Shown here piece after piece: positions 16,382 to 24,717 of a DNA stretch of 64,000 nucleotides. The stretch's first letter is position 1; each line of letters opens with the position of its first letter. The notes under the pieces are model-generated. The model saw only the letters and a list, made by a program, of their open reading frames with translations. It had not been told where the DNA came from and did not search any database. The position numbers and the translations under genes are program-made. Source of the stretch: Agromyces allii (GTDB lineage Bacteria > Actinomycetota > Actinomycetes > Actinomycetales > Microbacteriaceae); NCBI RefSeq assembly GCF_009749385.1, contig NZ_WBIN01000011.1, forward strand, positions 62,001 to 126,000, in the 5' to 3' direction.

Positions 16382-18114
16382 GGGGTTCCTCCTCGGGGAA
16401 CAGGGGTCGCCGACGTGGCGACGCTGGGCAGTGCACCGGTCCGGGCGGGCCGCCGACGACGCGGCACCCACCCCTCACGGGGAATCGAGTCGAGCAGCAT
16501 CTTGGTGTAGTCGGCTGCGGGCCGGTCGAGCACGTCGGCGATCGGCCCGTGCTCGACGATGCCGCCCGACCGCATGACGACGACCTCGTCGCACAAGCGT
16601 CGCACGGTGTTCAGGTCGTGCGAGATCATGAGCAGCGCGACCCCGGTCGACCGACGGATGCCGTCGAGCAGCGTCAGCACCTCGACCTGGGTCGTGACGT
16701 CGAGCGCCGAGACCGCCTCGTCGAGCACGAGGATCTCGGGGTCGGCCGCGAGCGAGCGGGCGATGGTCACGCGCTGGCGCTGTCCGCCCGAGAGGGCTCG
16801 CGGATGCCGGTCGGCGAGCGTCGCGTCGAGGGCGACGTTCGCGAGCAGCTCGTCGACCCGGGCCGTCACCTCGGGGCGCGACGCCTTCGGCCGGTGCAGG
16901 GCGACGGCCTCGGTGAGGCATTCGCGCACGGTCTGGCGCGGATCCAGCGACTGGTACGGGTCCTGGAACACCATCTGCGCGATGCGGGCGCGCCGGCGGC
17001 GGCCGCGTGCGCCGCGCGCGGGCCGCGTCCAGTCCTCGCCCTTCACGGTGACCGTGCCGGCATCCGCCGTCTCGAGGCCGCAGACGATGCGCGCGGTCGT
17101 CGACTTGCCCGAGCCGCTCTCGCCGACGATGCCGAGCGACCCGCCCTGGGGGAGCTCGAAGCCCACGTCGTCCACAGCGACGAACTCGTCGTGGCCGAAG
17201 CCCGTGGCAGCGGGCACCCGGAACACCTTGCGCAGGCCGTCGACGCGCAGGATCGGCGCGGGTGCGACCTGGGCAAGGACCCCGGCGACCGCGTCGGATG
17301 CGACCGTCCCTGCTCCCGCCTCGGCCGCCGGCAACGACGCCGACAGCAGCCGGATCGTGTACGCATCTCGGGCCTCCGCCCGCATGCTCCCCGCGGGCAG
17401 CGTCTCGACGGTGCGACCCTGGTTCATCACGACCACGCGATCGCAGACCGCGCCCGCGAGCGGCAGGTCGTGCGTGATGAAGAGCATCGCGAGCTCGCGG
17501 TGGCGACGGAGGTCGGCGATGACGGCCATGACCTCCTCCTGCGTCGTGACGTCGAGGGCCGTGGTGATCTCGTCGGCCAGCAGGATGCGGGGGTCCATCG
17601 CGAGGGTCGCGGCGATCATCACGCGCTGGAGCAGTCCGCCCGACAGGTCGCCGGGTCGCTGCCGCATGCGCCGGGACGGGTCGGGCACCCCGACCTCGTC
17701 GAGCAGGTCGATCGCACGCCGCGCCGCGGCATCCGCCCGCTCGCCCGCGACCGAGACGAGCGCCTCGGTCATGAAGTCGCCGATCGTGCGGAACGGGTTG
17801 AGGTGGGCGCGCGGTGTCTGGAACACCATGCCGAGGCGACGCGCCCTCACCTCGCGCAGTCGCGCGGGCGGCAGGAGCGACACGTCGTCGCCGTCGATGC
17901 GGATCGTGCCGCCGACCGTGAAGCCCTCGGGCAGCAGCCCCGCGACCGCCCGGGTCGAGAGCGTCTTGCCCGAGCCCGACTCCCCCACGAGGCCGAGCGC
18001 CTCGCCGGCGTGCACCTGCAGCGTGCAGTCGTGCACGAGCGTGCGGCCGCTGCCGCCGGCGGGGGCGGGCGTCGCGATCGAGACACGATCCAGTTCGAGC
18101 ACGACCTCGCTCAT
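16378..18114 (-). CDS. fused dipeptide/oligopeptide ABC ATPase (DppD-DppF)
   Basis: A 578-aa protein with two complete nucleotide-binding domains in one chain. Domain 1: Walker A GESGSGKT at 44-51, signature LSGGLLQRV, Walker B ILLADEITTALD (Ile where Pro is usual). Domain 2, from about residue 300: GESGSGKST, LSGGQRQRV, ILVLDEAVSALD. An Ala/Val-rich linker joins them. The fused arrangement is known for some oligopeptide and microcin-type importers. ATGA/GTGA overlaps link it to the permease before and the amidase after. Confidence 0.93.
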   Translation of the reverse strand: MSEVVLELDRVSIATPAPAGGSGRTLVHDCTLQVHAGEALGLVGESGSGKTLSTRAVAGLLPEGFTVGGTIRIDGDDVSLLPPARLREVRARRLGMVFQTPRAHLNPFRTIGDFMTEALVSVAGERADAAARRAIDLLDEVGVPDPSRRMRQRPGDLSGGLLQRVMIAATLAMDPRILLADEITTALDVTTQEEVMAVIADLRRHRELAMLFITHDLPLAGAVCDRVVVMNQGRTVETLPAGSMRAEARDAYTIRLLSASLPAAEAGAGTVASDAVAGVLAQVAPAPILRVDGLRKVFRVPAATGFGHDEFVAVDDVGFELPQGGSLGIVGESGSGKSTTARIVCGLETADAGTVTVKGEDWTRPARGARGRRRRARIAQMVFQDPYQSLDPRQTVRECLTEAVALHRPKASRPEVTARVDELLANVALDATLADRHPRALSGGQRQRVTIARSLAADPEILVLDEAVSALDVTTQVEVLTLLDGIRRSTGVALLMISHDLNTVRRLCDEVVVMRSGGIVEHGPIADVLDRPAADYTKMLLDSIPREGWVPRRRRPARTGALPSVATSATPVPRGGTP

Positions 18115-18974
18115 CGTTCGCCCCTCTCTGCCCAGGTGGTGACGCGGGCGCCGAGCACGTTGACCGCGAGCACGGTCAGCACGACGAACAGCGCCGGGAA
18201 CATCGACTGCTCGGGCGCCCCCGCGATGAGCGCCGGCTGGCCGCCCGCGATCATGACGCCCCAGTCGGATGCCGGCGGCTGGGCGCCGAGCCCGAGGAAC
18301 GAGATCGCGGCGAGGTCGAGCATGGCGTAGCCGAACCCGATCGTGGTCTGCGCGAAGAGCGCGGGCAGCAGCGCGGGCACGAGGTGGCGGAAGCAGATCG
18401 CCGCCGATCCGACGCCCTGGATGTGCAGGGCCGCCATGTACGGCTTGCCGAGCTCCTGACGGGCGCCGGCCCGGATGAGCCTGGCGACGATCGGCACGTA
18501 GGCGATGGCGAGCGCGAGGGTCGGGGCAAGCAGGCCCTTGCCGAACATCGCGACCGCGAGCACCGCGAGCACGAGGCCGGGGATCGCGAAGATCAGCTCG
18601 ATGACGCGCGAGGCGATGCCGTCGACCGCACCGCCGAACCAGGCGGCCGTGATGCCCAGCGCCGCACCGAGCAGGCTCGAGGCGACCACGACGATGACGG
18701 GCCCGATCACGCTGGGCGCGGTGCCCGCGAGCACGCGGGAGAGGATGTCGCGGCCGAGGTCGTCGGTGCCGAACGGGTACGCGAGGCTCGGCGGCGCCGA
18801 GACCGGCCCGACGTAGATCGCATCCGGGTCGTAGGGCGCGAGCGCCTGCCCGAACACGGCCATGACGGCGACGCCGACCACCACCACGACCGCGGCGATG
18901 ACGAGCGGGTCGCGCGTGGCCGCCTTGCGCACGACGGCGGCGACCCGGCCGCCCGCGAGTTGTGCGACGCTCAT
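18111..18974 (-). CDS. peptide ABC permease, DppC type
   Basis: A 287-aa inner-membrane permease. The N-terminal segment VIAAVVVVVGVAVMAVFG, the periplasmic PFGTDDLGRDILSRVLAG signature of the DppC/OppC family and the cytosolic ATPase-contact loop IRAGARQELGKPYM are clear. It shares 4 nt with both the DppB gene and the ATPase gene. Confidence 0.93.
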   Translation of the reverse strand: MSVAQLAGGRVAAVVRKAATRDPLVIAAVVVVVGVAVMAVFGQALAPYDPDAIYVGPVSAPPSLAYPFGTDDLGRDILSRVLAGTAPSVIGPVIVVVASSLLGAALGITAAWFGGAVDGIASRVIELIFAIPGLVLAVLAVAMFGKGLLAPTLALAIAYVPIVARLIRAGARQELGKPYMAALHIQGVGSAAICFRHLVPALLPALFAQTTIGFGYAMLDLAAISFLGLGAQPPASDWGVMIAGGQPALIAGAPEQSMFPALFVVLTVLAVNVLGARVTTWAERGER

Positions 18975-19930
18975 GCGTTCCTCCTGGGCTTGGCGCTGTC
19001 GGGGTCGATCACGGCGATCGCGATGTCGGCGACCGCGTTCAGCACGACGAAGACGACGACGAGCAGCAGCGAGATCACCTGCACGACGGGCAGGTCCTTG
19101 CGGGCCGCCGCCTCGGTGAGCAGCGATCCGAGGCCGCCGATGCCGAACGCCTGCTCGGCGATCGCCGAGGTGGCGAACAGCCCGGCGACGGTCACCCCCG
19201 AGACCGCGAGGATCTGCGGCGAGGCGTTCAGGAACACGTGCCGCCGGAAGATCTGCGACCGCGGGATGCCGCGCACCCGCGCCGTGTCGACGTGCTCGGC
19301 GTGCAGCTGACCGACGACCGCGCCGCGCGTGATGCGGCTGAAGAAGGCGATGTAGAGCACCGCGAGCGAGATCGCCGGCAGCGTCAGGTGGTAGAGGCTG
19401 TCGAGGAATCCCTCGCCCGCGCCGTACACCGGGAACCAGCCGAGCACCCTCGCGAACACCCAGATCAGCAGGATCGCGACGACGAACGTGGGCATGGCCA
19501 TGCCGATCGACGTGCCGATGAGCACGGCGCGGTCGGCCCTCGGTCCGCGGGTCGCGGCGACCACGCCCGATCCGATGCCGAAGATCGCGATGAGCACCGC
19601 GGTGTAGAGCACGAGCAGCACGGTCACGCCGATGCGGGGCGCGATGAGCGCGGCGACATCCGTCTTGTAGACGAACGAGGTGCCGAGGTCGCCCGTGAGC
19701 ACGCCGCCGACCCAGTGCAGGTACTGCTGCCAGACCGGGTCGTCGAGGTGGTGCTGCGCCCGGATCGCCTCGATGAGCTCGGGGGTGGGGCGGATGCCGC
19801 CGGCGAGCGCCGCGACCGGGTCGCCCGGGGTGAGCAGCACCGCCGAGAAGATGACGACGCTGGCCAGGAACAGCGTGAGCGCGAGCTCGCCGAGCTTGCC
19901 GGCGAGGGTGCGCACGACTCCCGCGTTCAT
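18971..19930 (-). CDS. peptide ABC permease, DppB type
   Basis: A 319-aa inner-membrane permease of the DppB/OppB family. It has the N-terminal membrane segment (ALTLFLASVVIFSAVLLTPGDP), the periplasmic loop GDLGTSFVYKTDV, and the cytosolic loop TARVRGIPRSQIFRRHVFLNA that meets the ATPase. The ATG at 19930 follows the binding-protein gene by 34 nt and overlaps DppC by 4 nt. Confidence 0.93.
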   Translation of the reverse strand: MNAGVVRTLAGKLGELALTLFLASVVIFSAVLLTPGDPVAALAGGIRPTPELIEAIRAQHHLDDPVWQQYLHWVGGVLTGDLGTSFVYKTDVAALIAPRIGVTVLLVLYTAVLIAIFGIGSGVVAATRGPRADRAVLIGTSIGMAMPTFVVAILLIWVFARVLGWFPVYGAGEGFLDSLYHLTLPAISLAVLYIAFFSRITRGAVVGQLHAEHVDTARVRGIPRSQIFRRHVFLNASPQILAVSGVTVAGLFATSAIAEQAFGIGGLGSLLTEAAARKDLPVVQVISLLLVVVFVVLNAVADIAIAVIDPDSAKPRRNA

Positions 19931-19964
19931 GTGGTGCCTCCGTTCCCGTCCAGCGTCGCCATGG

Positions 19965-21602
19965 TCATTCGCTGCCGAGGTGCAGCGCCCAGGGGCTGCT
20001 GTAGACGGCGACCGAGGTGGTGACGCCCGTGAGCCCGTTCTGCAGGAACGTCGTCTGATACGCCGAGGCGAGCGTGACCTGCAGCTGGTCGGGTGCGAAG
20101 ATCTGCTGCGCGGCGATGAAGGCGTCGGCGGATGCCGCGGGGTCGAGCGTCGTGCGCGCGGTCTGCAGGTCGGCGGTCACCTCGTCGTTCGAGTAGCCGC
20201 TCCAGTTGAAGAAGCCGCCGAGCTCGGCGGGCAGCAGGAACTGCTGGGCGTAGCCGAGCACGCCCGGTGCGTCGAGGTAGCCGACGGTCGCGACGAAGTC
20301 GATGGACTCGCGCGCGGCCGGGTCGAAGAAGATCTGCGAGAAGTCGGTGGGCTGGCGCTCGTCGATCTCGATCGTGAGTCCGATCTGGGCGCCGGCCGCC
20401 TGGATGATGGCGGCCGTCTGCGAGAGCTCCTTCGCGCCGGCCGGAATGGCGACGACGAGCGGCGTCGCGGTGTCGACGCCCGACTCCTCGACGAGCTGCT
20501 TCGCCTGCTCGAGGTCGAGCTCGGGCGCGGCCAGTTCGTCGTAGGCGGCCGTGTACTGGTCGGCGGCCTCCATGCCGGCCCACGCGAACGGCGGCGTGAA
20601 CGTGGACTGCGGCTCGCCGAGCCCGTGCAGCACCGTGGCGATGAACTGCTCTCGGTCGATCGCGAGGCTGAGCGCCTGACGGATCTTCGGGTCGGCGCCT
20701 GCGCCGGTCGAGTTCGTCGGTCCGAACGAGTACGACGCGGTCGACGGGCCGAGCACGAGGCGTCCGCTGTCGGAACCGGCGAAGTTGTCGCGGCTGGCGG
20801 GCGGCACGTTGAAGGCGCCGTCGACCTCGCCCGCGAGCAGCGCGTTGGCGAGCGTCGCGCCGTCGGTGATGAACGTGTAGGTCAGGGTGCCGACGAGCGG
20901 CGCGCCGCCCCAGTAGTCGGGGTTGGCGCTCGTCACGATCTCGGTGCCCGGCGTCCACTCGTCGAAGACGTAGGGGCCGGTGCACATGACGCCGCCCGTC
21001 GAGGTGCCGAACGTGTCGCCGGCCTGCTCGACGAACGCCTTGCTGAGCACGGCGCCCGCCGCGCCCGCGATGGCGTCGCGGAAGGTCGAGTCGGGTGCCG
21101 TGAAGTGCACGGTCACCTGCAGGTCGCCGGTCACCTCGATGGTGTCGACGAGCACGAACGCCGGAAACCAGGCCGAGGTCTCGACGCGGTTGCGCTCGAG
21201 GCTGAAGGCGACGTCGTCGGCCGTGAGCGGCGTGCCGTCCCAGAAGGCGACGTCGTCGCGCAGGTCGATGACGAAGGTGACCGGATCGACCCACTCGGCG
21301 CTCGTCGCGACGCCAGGCTCGACCGTGAAGTCGGGGCTGATCTGCAGCAGGTTCTCGCAGAGGTTCGGGATGGCGAGGCTGTAGTCGCCGGCCGGGTCGA
21401 GCGTCGACGGCTCGCCCTCGACGAGCGCCCACGTGACCTCGTCGACCTCGCCCGTGGCCGCCGGCAGCGACGAGACGAGCTTCGACGAGTCGACGGGTTC
21501 GGCCGTGTTCGGCGACGCGTCGTCGCGTGCCGTGCATCCGCTCAGGAACATCAGGGCTGCGACGGCGCCTGCGACGGTCGCGGTGATGCGTGTGGTTCTC
21601 AT
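19965..21602 (-). CDS. peptide-type ABC substrate-binding lipoprotein (family 5)
   Basis: A 545-aa family-5 extracellular binding protein. Signal peptide with lipobox LSGC (Cys23). The family signature region around RDDVAFWDGTPLTADDVAFSLERN is present, as is the later PKIRQALSLAIDREQFI. GAGAGGA lies about 7 nt before the ATG at 21602. A 166-nt G-rich gap separates it from the DUF3237 gene upstream. Family-5 proteins bind peptides, opines, nickel chelates or other amides; the neighbouring amidase and CocE-type hydrolase suggest an ester- or amide-containing ligand. Confidence 0.93.
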   Translation of the reverse strand: MRTTRITATVAGAVAALMFLSGCTARDDASPNTAEPVDSSKLVSSLPAATGEVDEVTWALVEGEPSTLDPAGDYSLAIPNLCENLLQISPDFTVEPGVATSAEWVDPVTFVIDLRDDVAFWDGTPLTADDVAFSLERNRVETSAWFPAFVLVDTIEVTGDLQVTVHFTAPDSTFRDAIAGAAGAVLSKAFVEQAGDTFGTSTGGVMCTGPYVFDEWTPGTEIVTSANPDYWGGAPLVGTLTYTFITDGATLANALLAGEVDGAFNVPPASRDNFAGSDSGRLVLGPSTASYSFGPTNSTGAGADPKIRQALSLAIDREQFIATVLHGLGEPQSTFTPPFAWAGMEAADQYTAAYDELAAPELDLEQAKQLVEESGVDTATPLVVAIPAGAKELSQTAAIIQAAGAQIGLTIEIDERQPTDFSQIFFDPAARESIDFVATVGYLDAPGVLGYAQQFLLPAELGGFFNWSGYSNDEVTADLQTARTTLDPAASADAFIAAQQIFAPDQLQVTLASAYQTTFLQNGLTGVTTSVAVYSSPWALHLGSE

Positions 21603-21768
21603 GACGGGTCCTCTCGTGCTGCTGTGGGGGTGGCGGTGCAGTGCGTCGGCGGTGGGCCTCGGCGGTGGAACGTCAGGTGATGCGATCGGTGGAGTGGTGA
21701 GGGTGGGCGTGGTCCGGCGAGCGGATGCCGGTGGCGGGCGTCGCCGGTCGGGCGTCGCGGGCCGCGGG

Positions 21769-22224
21769 TCAGCGCACGACGAAGACGCGCACGCAGACCT
21801 GGCCGTCCTCGTCGCGCGCGAGGCCGACGAACTGGTGCTCGGCGAGCCAGCGGTGCGCCGGGGCATCCGTCTGGAACACGGGAGCCGTGCGGAAGTAGAT
21901 CTCGGACTCGTCGACGTGCTCTCCGGCCTCGTGCCGCGCGATGGCCTCCTCGGTCGCGCGGAAGTACCCGCGGTTGAGGATGTCGATGACGGCGCCGTCG
22001 TCGGCCCGCAGCAGGTAGCGGGCCTCGAGCTGCGACGTGCCGCTGCGCTCGACGGCCCAGTCGCCGCCGCCGGCGAGCACGACGCCGTCGAGCAGCGGGC
22101 CCGCGACGGTGCCGCCCGTGATCGGGGTGAACGTGAGCTCCTCGTCGGCGCTGCGGCCGATGCGCAGATGCGGGTCGCAGTCGACGCGGAGTTCGAAGGC
22201 GAACTCGAGCACGGGCTCAGACAT
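21769..22224 (-). CDS. DUF3237 (UPF0311) family protein
   Basis: A 151-aa cytosolic beta-barrel protein. Family features: LEFAFELRVDCDPHLRIG opening strand, ITGGTVAGPLLDGVVLAGGGDW turn, DGAVIDILNRG, and FRTAPVFQTDAPAHRWL before the final strand. The biochemical role of DUF3237 proteins is not established. It overlaps the CocE-type hydrolase gene by 8 nt and so is tightly coupled to it, which suggests a small-molecule step in the same pathway. Confidence 0.88.
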   Translation of the reverse strand: MSEPVLEFAFELRVDCDPHLRIGRSADEELTFTPITGGTVAGPLLDGVVLAGGGDWAVERSGTSQLEARYLLRADDGAVIDILNRGYFRATEEAIARHEAGEHVDESEIYFRTAPVFQTDAPAHRWLAEHQFVGLARDEDGQVCVRVFVVR

Positions 22225-23926
22225 GGGTGGGTCCTTTCGGTTCGGTCGATGCGGCAGGCCATGCGCCGGGCGATGCGATCGTGAGGGTGAGGCGGAACGG
22301 CCGGTCGCCGCCGAGTTCGAGCCGCTGCCGGTTGGTCGTGAGCTCGGTCGCCCCCCACGGGTCCTCGCCGGTGCCGGGCTGCGGGATGAACTCGGGCGCG
22401 TCGCTGCTCGACAGGTGCAAGCGCAGCCGGTGCCCGGCGCGCAGCCGGTACCCGAGCTGTCCGAGGTCGACCTCGACGCGGGCGGCGTCGGTGGCGTCGC
22501 GCAGGTGCACCTGACCGCGGGCGATGCGGAACGCCCGGCCCTCCTCGTCGACGTCGAGCAGGCGCACGAAGAGGTCCATGACCGGCCCGTCGGAGGAGAT
22601 CACCGCCTCGGCGCGCACCGGCCCGGTGAGGTCGAGGTCCTCGGCCACGGGGTCGGTCGTGAACGCGATGACGTCGTCGCGGTCGGCGAGCGCCGACTCG
22701 TCGGGCGCGTCGAGCAGGAACGCGAACGCGTTGGCCACGCTCGACGGCACCGGGTCGGCGGGGTCGTGCAGCCAGTCCGCGTGCGCCGGCTCGGCCGGGG
22801 GGTGCTCGGGTGAGAGCGCACCGCCCGCGTGGGCGAAGAGCTCGAGGGCTGCGGCATCCGGGGGCGGCCAGGTCTCGCTCGCCCGCATGCCGGGCGTGCC
22901 GGCGAGGTTCCACGCGACGCGCGGGATGTCGGTGGGTGCGCCGTTGCCGCGCACGAAGACCTCGAAGAATGCGAGCGCCGGCTCGAGCATGCGCGGCAGG
23001 CCCGCGAGCAGCTGCTCGTGCGTCCGCTCCTCGACGCGATCCTCGACGGCGTCGTCGACGTAGTACGACTCGTGGTCCATCGACTCGATGCGGAGGAAGT
23101 GGTTCAACGCCCAGGCCGGCCGCTGCTCGATGCGCGCGACATCCGCCCACGAGAGCGGCGCGCAGTTGTCCCACCAGCCGATGGTGTGCAGGGTCGGCAC
23201 GGGCCGCGCGTCGAACGGGTCGCCGTTCGGGAAGCGCGGCAGGTGCACGGGCCGCGGGTACCACTGGTCGTACGAGATCGAGCGCGAGCCGAGCTGCGCC
23301 AGCACGGCCTCGACCTGGGCGCTGTAGGGGCGGTGCGCGGGGTCGAGGTCCCAGAAGTACGCGTCCTGCGAGTGGAAGTACGTGAGCGGGTAGAGGTAGG
23401 TGATGCCCCACTCGACGCCGCGCGTGCGAGCGCCGGCGGCCGCGCGCACGGGTTCGCCGAGCTGCGTGCCGGTCACGCGCGGCGCGATCGCCTTGAGCGC
23501 CGGATGCTGCGACGAGACCGCCGCCCACTGGGTGTAGCCGTAGTAGCTGTCGCCCCACATGGCCACGCGCCCGTTCGACCAGGCCTGGTTCACGATCCAG
23601 TCGATCGTGTCGTAGCCGTCGTCGGCCTCGTTCACGAAGAGCAGCGCCTCGCCCTCCGAACGGAACTTGCCGCGCACGTCCTGCGCGACCACGCGGTAGC
23701 CGCGAGCGGTGAAGTACTCGGCGATGAGCGGGATGTACGTGTACGCCCCGCTCTTGTCGTAGGGCAGGCGGATGAGCACGGTGTCGCCCGGCGCGGCGTC
23801 CGGCGCGACCGGCGCACCGGGCAGGTAGACGTCGGTGGCCAGTCGGATGCCGTCGCGCATGCGGACGAACTCCTCACGGGCGAGCGGGCTCACGGGCCCC
23901 GGGCCGACGTGCTCGATCTGCAGCAT
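22217..23926 (-). CDS. CocE/NonD-family (X-Pro dipeptidyl-peptidase S15-like) hydrolase
   Basis: A 569-aa alpha/beta hydrolase with a C-terminal jelly-roll domain. Start of the catalytic domain: VRMRDGIRLATDVYLPG. Nucleophile Ser in WGDSYYGYTQWAA. The C-terminal half has EDLDLTGPVRAEAVISSDGPVMDLFVRL (split here), the jelly-roll signature. Relatives cleave cocaine-like esters, amides or Xaa-Pro bonds. The ATG at 23926 has GAGGAA 5 nt upstream and is preferred over an in-frame ATG 23 codons earlier. No signal peptide. It heads the seven-gene ABC operon. Confidence 0.92.
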   Translation of the reverse strand: MLQIEHVGPGPVSPLAREEFVRMRDGIRLATDVYLPGAPVAPDAAPGDTVLIRLPYDKSGAYTYIPLIAEYFTARGYRVVAQDVRGKFRSEGEALLFVNEADDGYDTIDWIVNQAWSNGRVAMWGDSYYGYTQWAAVSSQHPALKAIAPRVTGTQLGEPVRAAAGARTRGVEWGITYLYPLTYFHSQDAYFWDLDPAHRPYSAQVEAVLAQLGSRSISYDQWYPRPVHLPRFPNGDPFDARPVPTLHTIGWWDNCAPLSWADVARIEQRPAWALNHFLRIESMDHESYYVDDAVEDRVEERTHEQLLAGLPRMLEPALAFFEVFVRGNGAPTDIPRVAWNLAGTPGMRASETWPPPDAAALELFAHAGGALSPEHPPAEPAHADWLHDPADPVPSSVANAFAFLLDAPDESALADRDDVIAFTTDPVAEDLDLTGPVRAEAVISSDGPVMDLFVRLLDVDEEGRAFRIARGQVHLRDATDAARVEVDLGQLGYRLRAGHRLRLHLSSSDAPEFIPQPGTGEDPWGATELTTNRQRLELGGDRPFRLTLTIASPGAWPAASTEPKGPTHV

Positions 23927-23965
23927 GGTTCCTCGTTCGCCTCTCTCGTGGTTCGGGTGGATGCC

Positions 23966-24004
23966 ACGGTAGATTCGGATAGGGTTATTAGTCAAGTCCG
24001 ACTA
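23966..24004 (-). promoter_or_regulatory. promoter and TetR-type operator of the CocE-ABC-amidase operon
   Basis: On the minus strand TTGACT (23990-23995) and TACCGT (23966-23971) are 18 bp apart and make a good -35/-10 pair. The inverted repeat TAGTC-N6-GACTA (23989-24004) covers the -35, where a bound repressor would block RNA polymerase. The divergent TetR gene is 68 nt away. Confidence 0.6.
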
Positions 24005-24071
24005 GAAAATAAATGACGGGCGTCCCGCACCACGGCCGCACGGCCGATATCGTGCGATGAGGAGGAGACAC

Positions 24072-24644
24072 ATGGCGCGACCATCAGTTGCCGATGAACG
24101 CACGACCCAGATCGTCGAGGCGACCATCCGGGCGATCGGCATCCACGGCATCACCGGGGCGAGCCTCGATCGCATCGCCGAAGAGGCCGGCATGTCGCGC
24201 GGACACGTGCGCCACTTCGTCGGCAACCGCGAGCAGCTGCTCCGCGTGAGCGCACGCCGGTTCTACTACGACGGCACCGAGGGAACGTCGATCCTGCCCG
24301 CGGGCACCGACACCGTGGCATCCGCCCTCGACCACCTCTTCGGCGACGCGTTCGCCGCCCCCGGTCGCGAGAACGCGGTCGTGCTCGGCTTCGTCGAGGC
24401 GGCGCGCACCGACCCCGAGCTCGCGCAGCTCATCGTCGACGCCTATCGGGGCACGCACGACCTCATCGCCCGCCTGATCGCGGTCGAGCACCCCTCGGCC
24501 ACCCCCGCGGAGTGCGAGAGCACGGCGTACGGCGTCGTGGCGATCGCGCTGCACAACGTGTTCCTCAGCGACATCGTCTCGGCCGCGACCGGAACCGCCG
24601 AGGCGCGCGCGACGGCCGAGCGCCTCATCGCCGCGCTGCCCTGA
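24072..24644 (+). CDS. TetR-family regulator of the CocE-ABC-amidase operon
   Basis: A 190-aa regulator. The N-terminal helix-turn-helix IVEATIRAIGIHGITGASLDRIAEEAG, followed by SRGHVRHFVGNREQLL, is typical. The C-terminal ligand domain is helical and unrelated to well-known drug sensors. AGGAGGAG sits 5 nt before the ATG at 24072. Divergent from the CocE operon, with which it shares a 145-nt promoter region containing an inverted repeat. Confidence 0.92.
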   Translation: MARPSVADERTTQIVEATIRAIGIHGITGASLDRIAEEAGMSRGHVRHFVGNREQLLRVSARRFYYDGTEGTSILPAGTDTVASALDHLFGDAFAAPGRENAVVLGFVEAARTDPELAQLIVDAYRGTHDLIARLIAVEHPSATPAECESTAYGVVAIALHNVFLSDIVSAATGTAEARATAERLIAALP

Positions 24645-24682
24645 CGGACCGCCGCAGGTCGGCCGTTCGCACCAGGCGCGCC

Positions 24683-24717
24683 CGCGGCATCCGCTCGATC
24701 AGGTGACGGATGCCGCG
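24683..24717. terminator. hairpin built from the GGATGCCGCG motif, between convergent genes
   Basis: CGCGGCATCCG (24683-24693) pairs perfectly with CGGATGCCGCG (24707-24717) around a 13-nt loop. It lies between the TetR stop and the WYL gene and includes the WYL stop codon. Confidence 0.7.

Noticed and set aside
19965..23558. A 1197-codon open frame that would fuse the peptide-binding protein to upstream sequence
   Set aside because: The binding protein has a clear signal peptide and ribosome site at 21602; the upstream part is antisense-like or out-of-frame sequence of the CocE and DUF3237 genes.
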